Source of the DNA: Theodoxus fluviatilis | Lineage: Eukaryota > Mollusca > Gastropoda > Cycloneritida > Neritidae | Reading direction: 5' to 3' | DNA length: 50,000 nucleotides | Assembly: GCA_034096865.1 (NCBI GenBank) | Contig: JAWQFJ010015200.1 | Coordinates: 12,501-62,500 of the forward strand | Shown here: positions 1 through 11,280 of the stretch, in pieces | How the letters are laid out: each line of letters opens with the position of its first letter | Position numbering within the stretch: the first letter of the stretch is position 1 | The notes under the pieces: model-generated | Databases searched by the model: none | The model's input: only the letters and a program-made list of their open reading frames with translations | What the model was told of the DNA's origin: nothing | Program-made: the position numbers and the translations under genes

Positions 1-1003
1 GCTTCTGTCAATTTGCACTCTGTAATTTTCCCAGGAGCCAGACAACGAACATTCCATTCGCGTACCGCTGGTGTATGTGTCGACAAAGGTGGGATCAGGT
101 TTTAAAGATTTGATTGAAACTGGATGAAAAGAGGGTATTCACGCCTGAGGGATAGAACGCAGGCGCCCAAGTCACGATTTGTCCTCATAAATCGTCGTTA
201 TTCTCTTTTGGGTGTTAAAGCAAATACCTTTAGGCAGACATGTGTACCTTCTGATGTGTGTATTTAGCTTCAAGTACTGAGCCGTCATTTAAAGTCCCTC
301 ATTCAACTCCCAGCGAAGGGATCGTGTGATCAACGACACGAACAGAGATCGCGTGGGTTTTTTTCACGCGATGGAGAGCAAAGATAGCATTATCACAAGG
401 TTTTTCTTTCGGTTTGATCGTGAAATTAATATGCCTATGTCAGCGTATATTTGATCGTTTCGTGTGAAGCAGTGAGATTAGAGCTCTATTGCTTTTCTAT
501 CAACCGTATCTTTAGCCAGCACGCACTCACTCACTCACTATGAGACAATGAATATACAGTTTCACGATAGTGGTATGCCTAAAGCGTGCCATACATTTCC
601 CCAGGGAGGTTTTTGACCAGCTTCAGGGCTAAGGTGAAATAGCCAGGCAGCCGTATGAGATAGCACAGTGAGAGGTTTTGCCATATTGGAGTGGATGCAG
701 AGAATCGATGACCTGCCTGTTCTTGCGCATGCTGGGCTTCAGGCCATTCTAGTTTATTTGGCTCGCAGACAAACTGCAGTGGATGCCTAGATCTGCATCC
801 TTGTGAATTCTGTACACGAATATGGTCTTAATGACTGGAGGTAGGCCTATCAATATCCATATCAGCCTCTTGGGCTAAGCTACTGGAGAAGGCCAAGAGA
901 AGACCAGCAACCAAAGGTTCCAGCCCTGTGTGGGTTGGGAGTAAGAAGAGAGACACAACCCCTCCTTACGCAGTTGGTAAAATATTAATTACGGGGGAAC
1001 CCA
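1..1003. other. Non-repetitive stretch, nothing recognised (left outer)
   Basis: No gene recognised. This is the most diverged part of the arm: about nine substitutions and one indel in the first 260 bp against 49446-49705, and about ten more in the next 270 bp. Confidence 0.6.
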
Positions 1004-1722
1004 GACTTGACCAGCTCTTGCACTAACAAGCGATAATGATGTTCGTGGTGAGACTTGACCAGCTCTTGCACTAACCAGCGATAATGATGTTCGTGGTGAG
1101 ACTTGACCAGCTCTTGCACTAACCAGTGATAATGATGTTCGTGGTGAGACTTGACCAGCTCTTGCACTAACCAGCGATAATGATGTTCGTGGTGAGACTT
1201 GACCAGCTCTTACACTAACCAGCGATAATGATGTTCGAGGTGAGACTTGACCAGCTCTTGCACTAACCAGTGATAATGATGTTCGTGGTGAGACTTGACC
1301 AGCTCTTGCACTAACCAGTGATAATGATGTTCGTGGTGAGACTTGACCAGCTCTTGCACTAACCAGCGATAATGATGTTCGTGGTGAGACTTGACCAGCT
1401 CTTACACTAACCAGTGATAATGATGTTCGTGGTGAGACTTGACCAGCTCTTGCACTAACCAGTGATAATGATGTTCGTGGTGAGACTTGACCAGCTCTTG
1501 CACTAACCAGTGATAATGATGTTCGTGGTGAGACTTGACCAGCTCTTGCACTAACCAGTGATAATGATGTTCGTGGTGAGACTTGACCAGCTCTTGCACT
1601 AACCAGTGATAATGATGTTCGTGGTGAGACTTGACCAGCTCTTACACTAACCAGTGATAATGATGTTCGTGGTGAGACTTGACCAGCTCTTGCACTAACC
1701 AGCGATAATGATGCTCGTGGTC
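1004..1722. repeat. 48-bp minisatellite, about 15 copies (left)
   Basis: Tandem units of 48 bp (GACTTGACCAGCTCTTGCAC…). Because 48 is divisible by three, the minus strand carries a repeating 16-residue open frame, SHHEHHYHWLVQELVK. Units with CTTACAC in place of CTTGCAC put a TAA in that frame, near 1210, 1402 and 1650, so it is probably not coding. Sequence variants occur in the same order as in the right arm. Confidence 0.95.
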
Positions 1723-1784
1723 AGTGTCCTGTTTTGATTGCGCAACCTTCACGCCCACATCGCCACAGTATCAAACTTTTCTAA

Positions 1785-1827
1785 CCAATCAGGACGCAGA
1801 ACTACATCAAAGGTGCGTCCTGATTGG
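1785..1827. repeat. Hairpin with two opposed CCAAT boxes (left)
   Basis: A perfect 14-bp inverted repeat, CCAATCAGGACGCA and its complement, with a 15-base loop. The stem extends by CTA/TAG beyond one mismatch. Each arm of the stem starts with a CCAAT box. It may be a regulatory hairpin or the remnant of a small inverted-repeat element. Confidence 0.75.
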
Positions 1828-3712
1828 CTAGATGAGACTGCTTCTACAACGAAGTAGACGTAGACGTTGCCCCATGAAAACAGGCCTACACAGTCTACAA
1901 GGCTGACAGACCGTAAATCTCATTCCCTTTCTTCCTGCCTTCACTAGCGGTTCCATCGATGAGAGGGTCAGCAAGCACCCATGGTCGTATGTTGAATTCA
2001 AGCCAGATTCATCCGAAGGAAGAAGACGCGGGCTCTGCCGATCCCGGTAGAAAATGTTAATCTGAATGGCAGCCCTAGGTGCATATCTGCGTGGCGGGCT
2101 ACGCTTTCGATCTGAATGAACTAGGAGCAGCTCCGTGTAGTAGTTTGAACAAATAATTCATTTTGCCGGAAGATGCTTCCCAGGTTGACATACAATGAGG
2201 TTTAGCCTTCTAGTTCTACAGTACAATGGGCAACATATATTCAAGTGCCGGCGAAGACATTGGGAAAGGCAAGGGTGTATGGTCTTTAAATACACCAGTC
2301 GCCCAAGCTACACCACTACGAATGACTTCAAGTTGCGCTGCAGTTGACGAGGTTGTCTGCTCTGGAATATAAACCCACCACAGTGCCATGTCGCATTACT
2401 GCGTCAAAATAAGATTAGGTGAAGATAATCTTAGTTGGTGCTGAGGTTGGAAGATGACGGAGCTCCTTGAGCTTTTCTTGAGCGGAGGGCCATTGCCTCC
2501 CCTGTGGACATGCACACTGCGCACAATGCTCATCCTGAATGGCAGGCATACTATTGTCATTCAACATGTGGTTGAGTTTAGGTTGTGTTGATAGATATGT
2601 ATTGATGCAATAGGTATACAGACGTTTTTACGTGTGATTCGCCATGACAGTCCACCGAACAAAAACACAACGTAGCAGTGTAATTTCCCCAACTGACTGA
2701 CATAAAGATGCACAGTAGATGCCATACGAGTACCTCGAGGTGCTGTCCTTCACTATCCATCTACAACACAGAGACGCCGCCGCCAGCTGTTGCCTGCACC
2801 AGGATACCAGACGCCAGTCCTGTCTGAGCTATGGGAGCAAGCACCGTGGACCTGTGTGTGCCTGGTGGCAACGTCGCCTCTGATGCAACACGTGCACGAT
2901 TCTTGACTCTCACCGGCCCCGTCACACGTGTCAACATCGAGCTTTGTTGAGGACTGGAAAGGAACCTTTGAGTAAAAACCGAGTCCCTCCGCTTTACTCT
3001 CATGTCGAAGCTCTAATTACTTCCAGAGTCGACACACGATCAGATGAGAGAGGCTGCGCTGTGCCCTCTCTGGGCTAATGATGGCGGCTGTGTTGTACTT
3101 CGCACGTAGCTTCCACCTGACGCGGAGCCCACGCCGAATGACTGTACACAGCACACCATCACGCAGGCTGATGAAGGAGCGGGCATGTAGACATGTCGCT
3201 GGATTGGGATAGGATTTTCCTATGGAGTTTACACGAGAATTCAGTCCATCTGCGCAGAACCCACGCATGTGATGGTGTCACAGTCTCTACATTTAATGAT
3301 TAGTCTACATAAGAAGGACTCTAGAAGGCAGGGCACTGACGGATTATCAAGAAGACAGTCTGGCTTTATTTACTACTCATGATCTTGCATGGTATCTGTA
3401 TCAGCGTTCAACTTTGGCTGTAGACTTCGTATTCAAGAAGTTCATGTTTGAATTATAAAGTGGACTGAACATAAATTGTTTTGTGACTTTTTCTCGGTTC
3501 CATATATATCGTGTTTGTTGGCGTTTTAACTTTTCAATTATACCCAAATTGAATTATCATACGTATTAGAAAAGGTTAAGGTTCTCCACTCTAACTGCAT
3601 CATACATCACTTCTTTGCGCTCACACCATACAGCTTCTCGCATCATCTCAACTCCCTGGCTCATGCAATACGTCCCAGTGGACCAGACACCCATCTATAA
3701 GAAGAACAGCCT
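1828..3712. other. Unassigned stretch (left)
   Basis: Only short open frames are present (for example 83 and 80 codons on the minus strand at 2761-3268), and none is recognised. Their translations are identical in the right arm, showing low divergence here. Confidence 0.5.
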
Positions 3713-3964
3713 TTATGTGAAGCCCCTATGGCAACACAGAACATTCACTTTTACTGTTTCTTTGTTACATTTCTCAAAGCAAACGACCAGTCCATGACGA
3801 ATTGGTACCTGAATTTTAGCTCGTGTGGAAACGCTGACCCCAATATAGCAAAACGCATCCACAAAACTCCATGCTGCAATGCGAGGTGCCAACACATCTT
3901 TGGGTGGGGGTCGGGAGGTTGAGGATGAGGGCATTGGGGGAGATTCTGAGGTTTGCTTTTCTTG
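3713..3964 (-). CDS. Exon-like ORF, unrecognised (left)
   Basis: On the minus strand a pyrimidine-rich stretch ending in ACGCAG is followed by an 84-codon open frame starting QEKQTSESPPMPSSSTSRPP and then PKDVLAPRIAAWSFVDAFC. The Ser/Pro-rich start followed by a hydrophobic-aromatic stretch looks protein-like. I do not recognise it, and no partner exon was found. One residue differs between arms (Val here, Gly in the right arm). Confidence 0.2.
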   Translation of the reverse strand, partial: QEKQTSESPPMPSSSTSRPPPKDVLAPRIAAWSFVDAFCYIGVSVSTRAKIQVPIRHGLVVCFEKCNKETVKVNVLCCHRGFT

Positions 3965-4463
3965 CTGCGTGGTTGACACAGAAAGAAACACACATGAAAT
4001 GCACACAGGGTTCGTCAGATAGAAGACTACATTTTTCGATGAAATATACATAATTGAAACTAAGGAGGTTTACTGGGTATCTCCTAAAGTCTTCACCCGA
4101 GAGGTCACGTGGTGTTGGTGATGGCTGTCCGCCCTCAGTCAGCAGGGTGATAACTGGCAGCTGGTTACCACATCAATCGCATAGAGTAGAAGCAACACTT
4201 CGCTTCGCCACTACTTCTCCCACAGTGTCTCGAACGGGCATCGTTTTGGGTAGCTCCAACTCCACCGCTCGTGACAACAGTGCCAGATTTGTAAGTCCTC
4301 TGTTGCCACGACTCGTCGCTTGCTTCCTGTCTTCTCCTCACTTGACCTTTCCAACCTGTACTTGCTGGTGGTCGTCTTTGTTCTATTAAAATCTGCTTCG
4401 CACAGACCCGCAAAATGTATATTTTTTTCCCCCTAATAAATTGACTGAAAAAACAATAGCATA
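3965..4463. other. Unassigned stretch (left)
   Basis: Nothing recognised apart from an AT-rich patch near 4425. Confidence 0.5.
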
Positions 4464-4634
4464 CAACCTGTGCTGCACCAATACCTCCCTCATCAGCTGG
4501 AATGCTGTGGTCTTTGTGCTTTAGGGGCCTGCTCCAGTAGCACTCGTACAGCCTGTGCTGCACCAATACCTCCCTCATCAGCTGGAATGCTGTGGTTTTC
4601 GTGCTTTAGGGGCCTGCTCCAGTAGCTCTCACAC
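4464..4634. repeat. 85-bp tandem duplication (left)
   Basis: Two copies of an 85-bp unit beginning CCTGTGCTGCACCAATACC, offset 85 bp. They differ by a few bases (for example TCTTTGTGC versus TTTTCGTGC). Confidence 0.9.
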
Positions 4635-4745
4635 AGCCGGCCCCGAGCAGCACGTACGTGCCACCGGGAGGTATGTTGAGAATCAAACTGCGGAAGACAC
4701 CAAGCTCATCAGGGCAGCATGTGTTTCCTCCAAATCCGAAAAGAG

Positions 4746-4973
4746 GCAGCTTGACGCAGTATTTTGCAGCTTGACGCAGTATTTTGCAGCTTGACGCAGT
4801 ATTTTGCAGCTTGACGCAGTATTTTGCAGCTTGACGCAGTATTTTGCAGCTTGACGCAGTATTTTGCAGCTTGACGCAGTATTTTGCAGCTTGACGCAGT
4901 ATTTTGCAGCTTGACGCAGTATTTTGCAGCTTGACGCAGTATTTTGCAGCTTGACGCAGTATTTTGCAGCTTG
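4746..4973. repeat. 20-bp minisatellite, 11 copies (left)
   Basis: Near-perfect units of ATTTTGCAGCTTGACGCAGT. With a 20-bp period the array is open in several frames, and the resulting Cys/Ala/Lys repeat proteins are artefacts. The array has one unit more than the right arm. Confidence 0.95.
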
Positions 4974-5267
4974 CAAACATTTTAGTATTACGCATTTAAC
5001 AGCGATGTTTTTGTGCCTTGGGTCTCTTGAATGGACGGTTGGACTGGATGAAAAAGTATTATTGTCGATGTGAGCTTTTGTTTATCTTTCCAAAGTGTCG
5101 CATTCTTTTGTATGTGTCTAATCATTATTAAAAAACAATCTTCAGATGATTTCATGCTCTGTTGCTGTTTTGTCAACGGCAAGAGTGTTATAGCGAAAGA
5201 GTGTTCTTGAACGTCAAAGACCATGTCCGTGCTGAGACACTTTGGAATATTTTCTCACACAGCTCAT

Positions 5268-5357
5268 CCCGCCCTACTTGCTGACCAATCACCATTCCCA
5301 GGCCTAAGCACTGCCCTGCCGTGAGGTCTTACGCCGTGTGAGTAGGGATACAAAATG
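5268..5357 (+). promoter_or_regulatory. TATA-less promoter-like segment
   Basis: GC box CCCGCCC, a CCAAT box 11 bp later and a CAAAATGGC start-site motif about 65 bp further on. The combination and spacing resemble housekeeping promoters. Mirrored at 44369-44458. Confidence 0.3.
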
Positions 5358-5441
5358 GCAGCTCTAAGCACGCTGGTTAGAAGAGCTTCTCGAGCAGTTG
5401 GGAGGCGGAGGTGGAGAAAAGAATACAAGGAAAGAGATTAA
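5355..5441 (+). CDS. Possible first exon with mitochondrial-presequence-like start (left)
   Basis: An ATG in a CAAAATGGCAG context (YY1-like start) opens a 28-codon frame beginning MAALSTLVRRASRAVG and continuing Arg/Lys-rich to a TAA. The first 22 residues contain Ala, Leu, Ser and Arg but no acidic residue, like a mitochondrial targeting peptide. Upstream are a GC box (CCCGCCC, 5268-5274) and a CCAAT box (5285-5289), with no TATA box, as in housekeeping promoters. The exon may leave by a GGAG/GTGGAG donor near 5410. No downstream exon was identified, so product and reality are uncertain. Confidence 0.3.
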   Translation: MAALSTLVRRASRAVGRRRWRKEYKERD

Positions 5442-8400
5442 ATACGGGTTCTTAAGGACAGGCAACAACAAAAAAAAGTATAGAAAGAGGTTAGGCGAAA
5501 AACCTTTCCTGCAGACAATAATCTACACGCTGAAAAGAATTGTTGCTTAAATTGTTTGAAAGGAAATTATCCTTTATTACTATTGTCTCACTCCAAACTA
5601 TAATAAAAACATATCTTTTGCAACAATGTAGAACTGCTTCTAATTTGCATGTACGTAATAGGTGCCATGAACGAACTATTAATTTCAGACCAAACATCCT
5701 ATATGAGGCAAGATTAATGCTGTATCGAAGCGCATCGTGAGAGAATCCTAATTATACTGAACTTTTGCGTTGCAAAACAAGTACTTTTTCTTTTTATCCT
5801 GTGGATGATTCACTGACTACAAACGGCTGAAAGGAATACTGGGAAGAGGAGGAAGGAAGTGCGCGAAGGTGAAGGGCGAAGCAAGTGTTGACAGTGGTCT
5901 CTGCTGAGAGAGCAAACCCGAGCTCTTGGAGAGAGTCAGGAGGAAGATGGGCGCCCTGTTTGATCTTGGGAAAACATCCCTGGCTATCGTCTTCTCAGCT
6001 CGGCTCCAGAGCCAAATCTGGCCGCTGTCTCCTGCACTCGTTCGACCTCGCACTCTCCCACCCCGCAGCCCAGTGCTGGAAAGCTGGAATGGGCTTGTTG
6101 TTTGCATGGGTGCAACTGTAGTTGTGGTTGTGCTCGTGTCTGTGTGTCAACTGCACTAACCGCTGGGGATTTCCCACAAAACATGCTATCGTGACCGAGA
6201 TACAAGCAATGCTCACTACACAAGTTCATTAAGAATTGTGAGTAGCTTCTGTTAGGTTTTACTGACTCAATTTGTCACAGATTCAAGGTCAATCTTTTGC
6301 CTGTGAAATGTTTAGTAACAATTCACCCATGGTACATGAAACTCGTTCTCAAAGGTCGCAGCAGTGTATATTTCCCTGCCACAAATGAAATGGTTTGCAA
6401 AATTTTCCACCACGTATATTGCATTTAAGAGTTTACAAATCTACATGTGTATCATTTTATAAAAGCTTACCTGATCGTAGCAGTCAACCTGGGAATTATG
6501 ATGTAATAAAGACCCTGCTCAAAAGATAAAATGGAAACGAACAACAATGGAAAGTGTTTCATTGGTTTTAGTTCACAAGATTCAATTATAAATGTATTTA
6601 AATATCGTGCATGGGCTTCTTCAATCGAGGTCCTAACAATGGAAAAAAAAGTAGCACTGAACAAAAAAGCCATGTCAAAAAACACACCATAGGTATGAAT
6701 TGAAAATGTGACCTTTGGAAAAATAGTGTTCTTGGTACTGGAGGACAAGAAAAGTTTCACAAAGCCTTTAACAAGAAAAACACTTCACCCTTGTGCTAAG
6801 AATGCGCTACAAAAAAGTCAGTGTAACGCCTTCATCTTGCCTGAATCCAGATCAAGTAAAATATCAAGTGTGTGAACATGAGACGTGGATAAATGGGGAA
6901 AAGCAAAGTGTTGAAGAGCGCGAGAGCGAGAACCAGCGAGCAAGCGAGCGAGCACACACACGCCAGTGAGAGAGGGAGAGAGAGTAGGGATAGGGGTGGG
7001 GTGAGAATGACAGTGGAGATGGAGAAACATTTTTCAAGCCATAAAAAAGTATACAATATGAAACCAAACCGTAGCATTACTAATCCTCAGTAGAGGAGGA
7101 TACCAAAATCGAAATTCAAACTAAAGAAATTCATGGAATTTATTCATTTGGTCACATTGTATCATGACTTTCAAAAATCGAAAAAGCACATCATTTAAAG
7201 AGGAAATTTTCAGAAATGCATTAAAAATGCAAAACTAAGCTCGGAATAAAAGCATCCACGTTGTGTGACCGAATCAATAGCAATCTTCACGTTTTCCAAG
7301 TGGATATGTCGTACTCATCTCGACGTTCCGAACACGTACGTTACACACTTGTTATGTCCTTTTAATGAACCGCCACTCAGGTAGTGCGTCTGTGACACAC
7401 CTGCACTCTCGTGTTTCTAGGAGAGTGGCCTTGATAGATAGGATAATGAAATTCTGTATACGTCTTTCATCACAATTTAGACCAACTCTTCCATTCCCTC
7501 TGCGGACGTTAAACTTTGTATAAACGCTTTCGAAAACAGCTTAATCTAGGCTAACCAGTGTAAAGTGAAGACCCCCAAAGAAATTCTCGGTTTTCAGTTA
7601 TTTGCTATCAAAAAGGTGTCAAGATGAGTGGTCTTTTTGTGAGCATTCTTCTGTCTTGCCACACATGACTGCTTAGATACACTGACCGTTTTTCTATTTA
7701 TTTATATCGCCCTGCAACTCACTATGAAAAGGAATCAGTAATTGAAAACAATGAGGGGTTTTTTCATTACACAAACGATAAAATAAATCCAAAACGCGTC
7801 TCAACCCTCTGCATACAGCACAAGCACCACAATCAAATGATAAAACCGCACACTGCCGCAACCTCCAAAATGCAGCCGAACCAGTCAACACGTCCTCATT
7901 CTCGAGCAGACGCTATTTCAGTCAGCACATGGTTCGAGTATCGACGGCTTTTCGAATGTAAAGGCTTATGAGTCTTTAACATCGCTAATCATTTTCATCT
8001 TGCTCTTCACAGGCACCACGCTAATCCTGGTGCAAATTCACCCCAGGTTGCTATGGTGAAAGATCAAGACTCTCTTTACAGGCGATTGCACGACACCGCG
8101 ACACACAAAAATGCCATATACAGTTGCATCGCAGCAGGCAGCATCATAGGGTAGCCTCATAGCAACACGACTGCATCCCACGGTGAAGCGTAGCCACAGT
8201 CCAGAAACACGCACATGGCATCGAAGAGGAGACCACATCCCAAACTCAGACGTGCAAAGTCTGAGGCAACGAGGGCAGACTACGGCTGTCCATTGCAACA
8301 ATGAGCGCCATCGAAAATGGCGCACTTCATTTGGAGCACGACATCGCTACACATCCAGTTTCCTGCCAGACTTTTAAACAGTGAAATCACGACATGACCA

Positions 8401-8857
8401 CGGTGCACAACAGCTAAGACAAAGAGAATGTAGAATTTTACATTGCGATTTTCACACGTCTCTGGATGCTCAAACCGAATACATTTACCACTTGGTCTAT
8501 TGGGATGCTCATGCTGTAATTCTAACGCATTTTCACATCTCCGGGGACCACACATCCAATGCACACACTCTACATCGTTGTCCTCTCCATCCCGCCCAGA
8601 AACCCAGTTCTACCGCTGGGTGGGGAGGGGCAGTTTTGAGAGGAGCACTTTGCTGAAGAACGCAATTCCACATCTCGAACTGCCTCGAACGCCGCACCCA
8701 CTGGCTGCAGGTGACTGAAGGTTGAGCGCTCCAGCCACGACACCAGAGTCGCATCAACTCACGGCATCACAGTCACCATGTCATCAGACGCCACAGTTAA
8801 GTTCTCTGCATCTCTGCAGGAAGGCGGAGCACAAAACGTGTCGACTGCGACCTCTGC
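5442..8857. other. Region 3' of the LURAP-like gene (left)
   Basis: Contains the candidate poly(A) signal, a short GA-rich stretch near 6970 and several unrecognised frames below 100 codons (for example 5947-6159). A 45-bp cluster of differences between arms lies near 6075-6119. Confidence 0.5.
7697..7702 (-). terminator. Candidate polyadenylation signal, left LURAP-like copy
   Basis: TTTATT on the plus strand, i.e. AATAAA on the gene strand, 1.16 kb past the left-copy stop codon. It is identical in both arms. Confidence 0.25.
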
Positions 8858-9141
8858 TCAGCGGTCAGCCTCGTGCTCTGGCGGAAATGGAGTTGTCTCC
8901 TCCTGGCAGATGGCGTCTTGACGACGCAGTCCCCACTTCCACAGGCGGACGTTTCTGCGCAGGATGTCTGCGTAGGCGTCCTCCCCTGCGCCCAGTGCCT
9001 CCCCTACTCCGCCACCAGGGGGCGAAAGCACCGACAGAGACCTAGGACGGAAGTGACGTTTCAGTGCACGCAGAGAAGACGTGCTGTCGTCCAGCTCACT
9101 TCCGGAACTGCAGATGCCGTCCTCCCAGGAGCTGAGGACAT
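8858..9141 (-). CDS. LURAP/FAM89-like adaptor, terminal exon (left copy)
   Basis: Last coding exon on the minus strand. It begins after a TCTTTCCTCACAG acceptor and ends at a TGA stop, giving 284 bp. Joining to the upstream exon is phase 1 and keeps the frame (…STSSTE-D-VLSSWEDG…), across a 540-bp GT-AG intron. The exon encodes about 93 residues: an acidic-serine stretch (SSWEDGICSSGSELDDSTSS), a basic segment (LRALKRHFRPRS), a glycine-rich turn, then a helical YADILRRNVRLWKWGLRR segment and a polar tail. About 214 C-terminal residues are visible in total, in keeping with vertebrate relatives of roughly 190-240 residues once an N-terminal exon is added. The C-terminus does not obviously match known members, so the family call rests on the helix in the preceding exon. 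Confidence 0.7.
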
Positions 9142-9628
9142 CTGTGAGGAAAGAGAGTGCAAAGGTCAAGTCAGCTCTGTATTGGGCAGGCCATGCGCCG
9201 ATATACTGTCTATTCACAGAAAAGACTGAGCGACGAGAAAGAGGCCGAAACAGCTGAGGACGACAAGCACATGCTTTGTGGGGTGTGGAGATCTAGACCA
9301 TCTGGACACATCAAAGAACCTATGCTAATTAGTGGTACTGTAGGCAGGATACGTAGAGAGGACATCAACACGTCAAGCGTAGGACCATTCGGACGGCAAC
9401 TGAGAAAGTGTAGTTTCAATCCCCAACTGAGGTTCTCTCAACCGATTTTTCTGCCTTTCGCCAATAGGGTTCCACACCTGCATTCAAATCAAACTTCTAT
9501 GCTTGCAAATCTCATTTTCTTTGGCTCATTCTTATCCGAGGCGTGATAGAAACAGACGGGCAAAAAGGAGTCAGCCAATAAAGTTGAAGCATTAAATCAG
9601 TAAAGAGGTTTGTTTGTTTTCTTGATTA

Positions 9629-9664
9629 TTTGTTTGTTTGTTTGTTTGTTTGTTTGTTTGTTTG
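9629..9664. repeat. (TTTG)9 in intron of left LURAP-like copy
   Basis: Nine uninterrupted TTTG units lie inside the intron, just past the splice donor. The right arm has eight. Confidence 0.9.
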
Positions 9665-9681
9665 ACTTTTAGCTAGTTTAC

Positions 9682-10042
9682 CTTCGGTGCTGGAAGTGGA
9701 ACTGAGGCGAGAGTAGATGGCGTCAGGAGCCTTGCAGAATCGAGGCTCGCTCTGCTGACGCATTAGAGGAATGTGCTGAATGGTTGAATCCAAGGCTGCG
9801 ATTGGCTCAAAACTGGCCGAACGCGATGCGTCGAAGGCCTGCATTGGCTGATAGCGGAAGAAGGCAGGTCCTGACAGGGGACGGCGATGACGATGGTAGT
9901 GTCCATCGAAGGAAGAGGTGGGGCTCTCCAAAAACGAGGCGTGGCCACGGGGAAGGGGGTGGGGAGAGCTCAGACGACGAATAGTCTCGCTGATCTGGAT
10001 GAGCTGCTTCAGCAGACGCAGGTCTTGTTCTCTCATGGCGGT
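9682..10042 (-). CDS. LURAP/FAM89-like adaptor, internal exon (left copy)
   Basis: Coding exon of 361 bp on the minus strand, bounded by a TCTACTTGCAG acceptor on its 5' side and a GAAG/GTAAAC donor on its 3' side. It encodes about 120 residues. Residues 3-24 form an amphipathic leucine-rich helix, REQDLRLLKQLIQISETI plus RRL, with the R-x-x-D then L-x-Q-L, I-x-E-x-I spacing I associate with the LURAP1 / LURAP1L / FAM89 leucine-rich adaptor family. The rest is a Ser/Pro/Arg-rich low-complexity linker (SSTSSTE before the donor). Family members bridge kinases (MRCK, LIMK1) to actomyosin in vertebrates; that role is inferred here. An earlier exon with the true start must exist on the loop side, because the acceptor splits the helix, but I could not find it. 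The coding sequence matches the right copy. Confidence 0.72.
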
Positions 10043-10738
10043 CTGCAAGTAGACACGGAGACTCTGATGAGGAACGCTGTTACACCACAGCAAAAATGGA
10101 AGCATAAGCATGAAAGCAATGTGCGAAAAGAATAAAGATGGTACAACATGTGACTTGTATAAAAGAGAAAGAAGATGAATTTAGCTTTCCGTGGGTTATA
10201 AAGCCATTCATTATTAGACAAAATGCTTGCATTTGCTCCATGCTACATATCAATGAAATTGTTTGCGACTTTATTGGAGAAGTACAAATGGAAAATATAA
10301 GATGTAAATATATCATGGTACACAACACGATACGAATTGTCACTGACACTGGTAACTGGTTATATACAAGCTGTAACTTTTGGGTCTAAAGCAAGCATTT
10401 TGCCCAACGCCTTTATTCCTTACTTTGTAATTCATTGCGCGTGAATGAATATTTATATTCGAAAAGTTGTCAATCGAATTCGTCGTGATACGCTGTGCAC
10501 GTTTCTTGGATTTAACAAGCGACTACGAACTCCAACGCTGTTACTACTGGTCGGAGCCTGTTATCGCGCTATGAACTATTACTGAACTTTCTATTCTCTT
10601 GCAAGCGATAAACAGCAGTTTCACGGCTGTGTCAAGTCAACTCCCTGAGAGAAGTACAATGACACTGGAAACAAAAATGACGCTGTAATCTAAGCGTCGT
10701 TTGTATCTCAGTCCTAAGAGACATAATTATCTAAGTCG
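10043..10738. other. Region 5' of the visible LURAP-like exon (left)
   Basis: Presumed intron. The missing upstream exon was not found here. Confidence 0.5.
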
Positions 10739-11280
10739 GGTTTCTCAGGACTAGGATGGGCTAGCTCAAAGGCAATCCAACTGAGGAGCTTTTCGTTTCG
10801 AAAGGTATTCAAACCACTCGTCCGCTCGCCCGTGGCAAGTAAATAAAACTGCAGAATCCCTCGCCTGACGGGCTAGAAAATGAAAATAAGAAGAGATTAA
10901 ATAAGGCACTCCGAAGTGTTTTATCTCATCCTTTTTCTTTCTGTTTTCTTTGTACTAGAAGTGTTTTATCTCATCCTTTTTCTTTCTGTTTTCTTTGTAC
11001 TAGCCCGTCGGGCGAGGGACACCGCAATGCTATCTAGCCCGAAGATAGTTTTACTCCTCCACGGGCGAGCGGGCTAACGGTTTGAACAACTTTTGAAACG
11101 AAACGCGCCTCAGATGGATTGCATTTTGACTAACTTTGCTAGCATATCCTAGTCCTGAGAAACGCGCCTCAGATGGATTGCTTTTGACTAACTTTGCTAG
11201 CGTATCCTAGTCCTGAGAAACGCGCCTCAGATGGATTGCTTTTGACTAACTTTGCTAGCGTATCGCAGCCCTGAGAAACC
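10739..11280. mobile_element. Foldback (MITE-like) element (left)
   Basis: The segment opens with GGTTTCTCAGGACTAGGAT and closes with its degenerate complement. Inside, GGGCTAG-AAAATG and TACTAGCCCGTCGGGCGAG face each other, and the matched arms meet near CCGAAG (10912), so the whole unit folds on itself. Shared blocks include CTCGCCCGTGG/CCACGGGCGAG and CCTCGCCTGACGGGCTAG with its complement. Two expansions interrupt it: a 45-bp tandem pair (10914-11003) and three ~58-bp copies of the right terminus (about 11097-11280). No coding capacity is visible, so it would be non-autonomous. I do not recognise the family. Confidence 0.65.

Noticed and set aside
985..1599. Histidine-rich 16-residue repeat protein
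   Set aside because: The frame is broken by TAA in several units, has no start or splice context, and is explained by a 48-bp satellite.
4606..4995. Cysteine/lysine repeat protein over the 20-bp array
   Set aside because: A 20-bp period is read in shifting frames to give a 20-residue repeat. This is an artefact of the tandem array.
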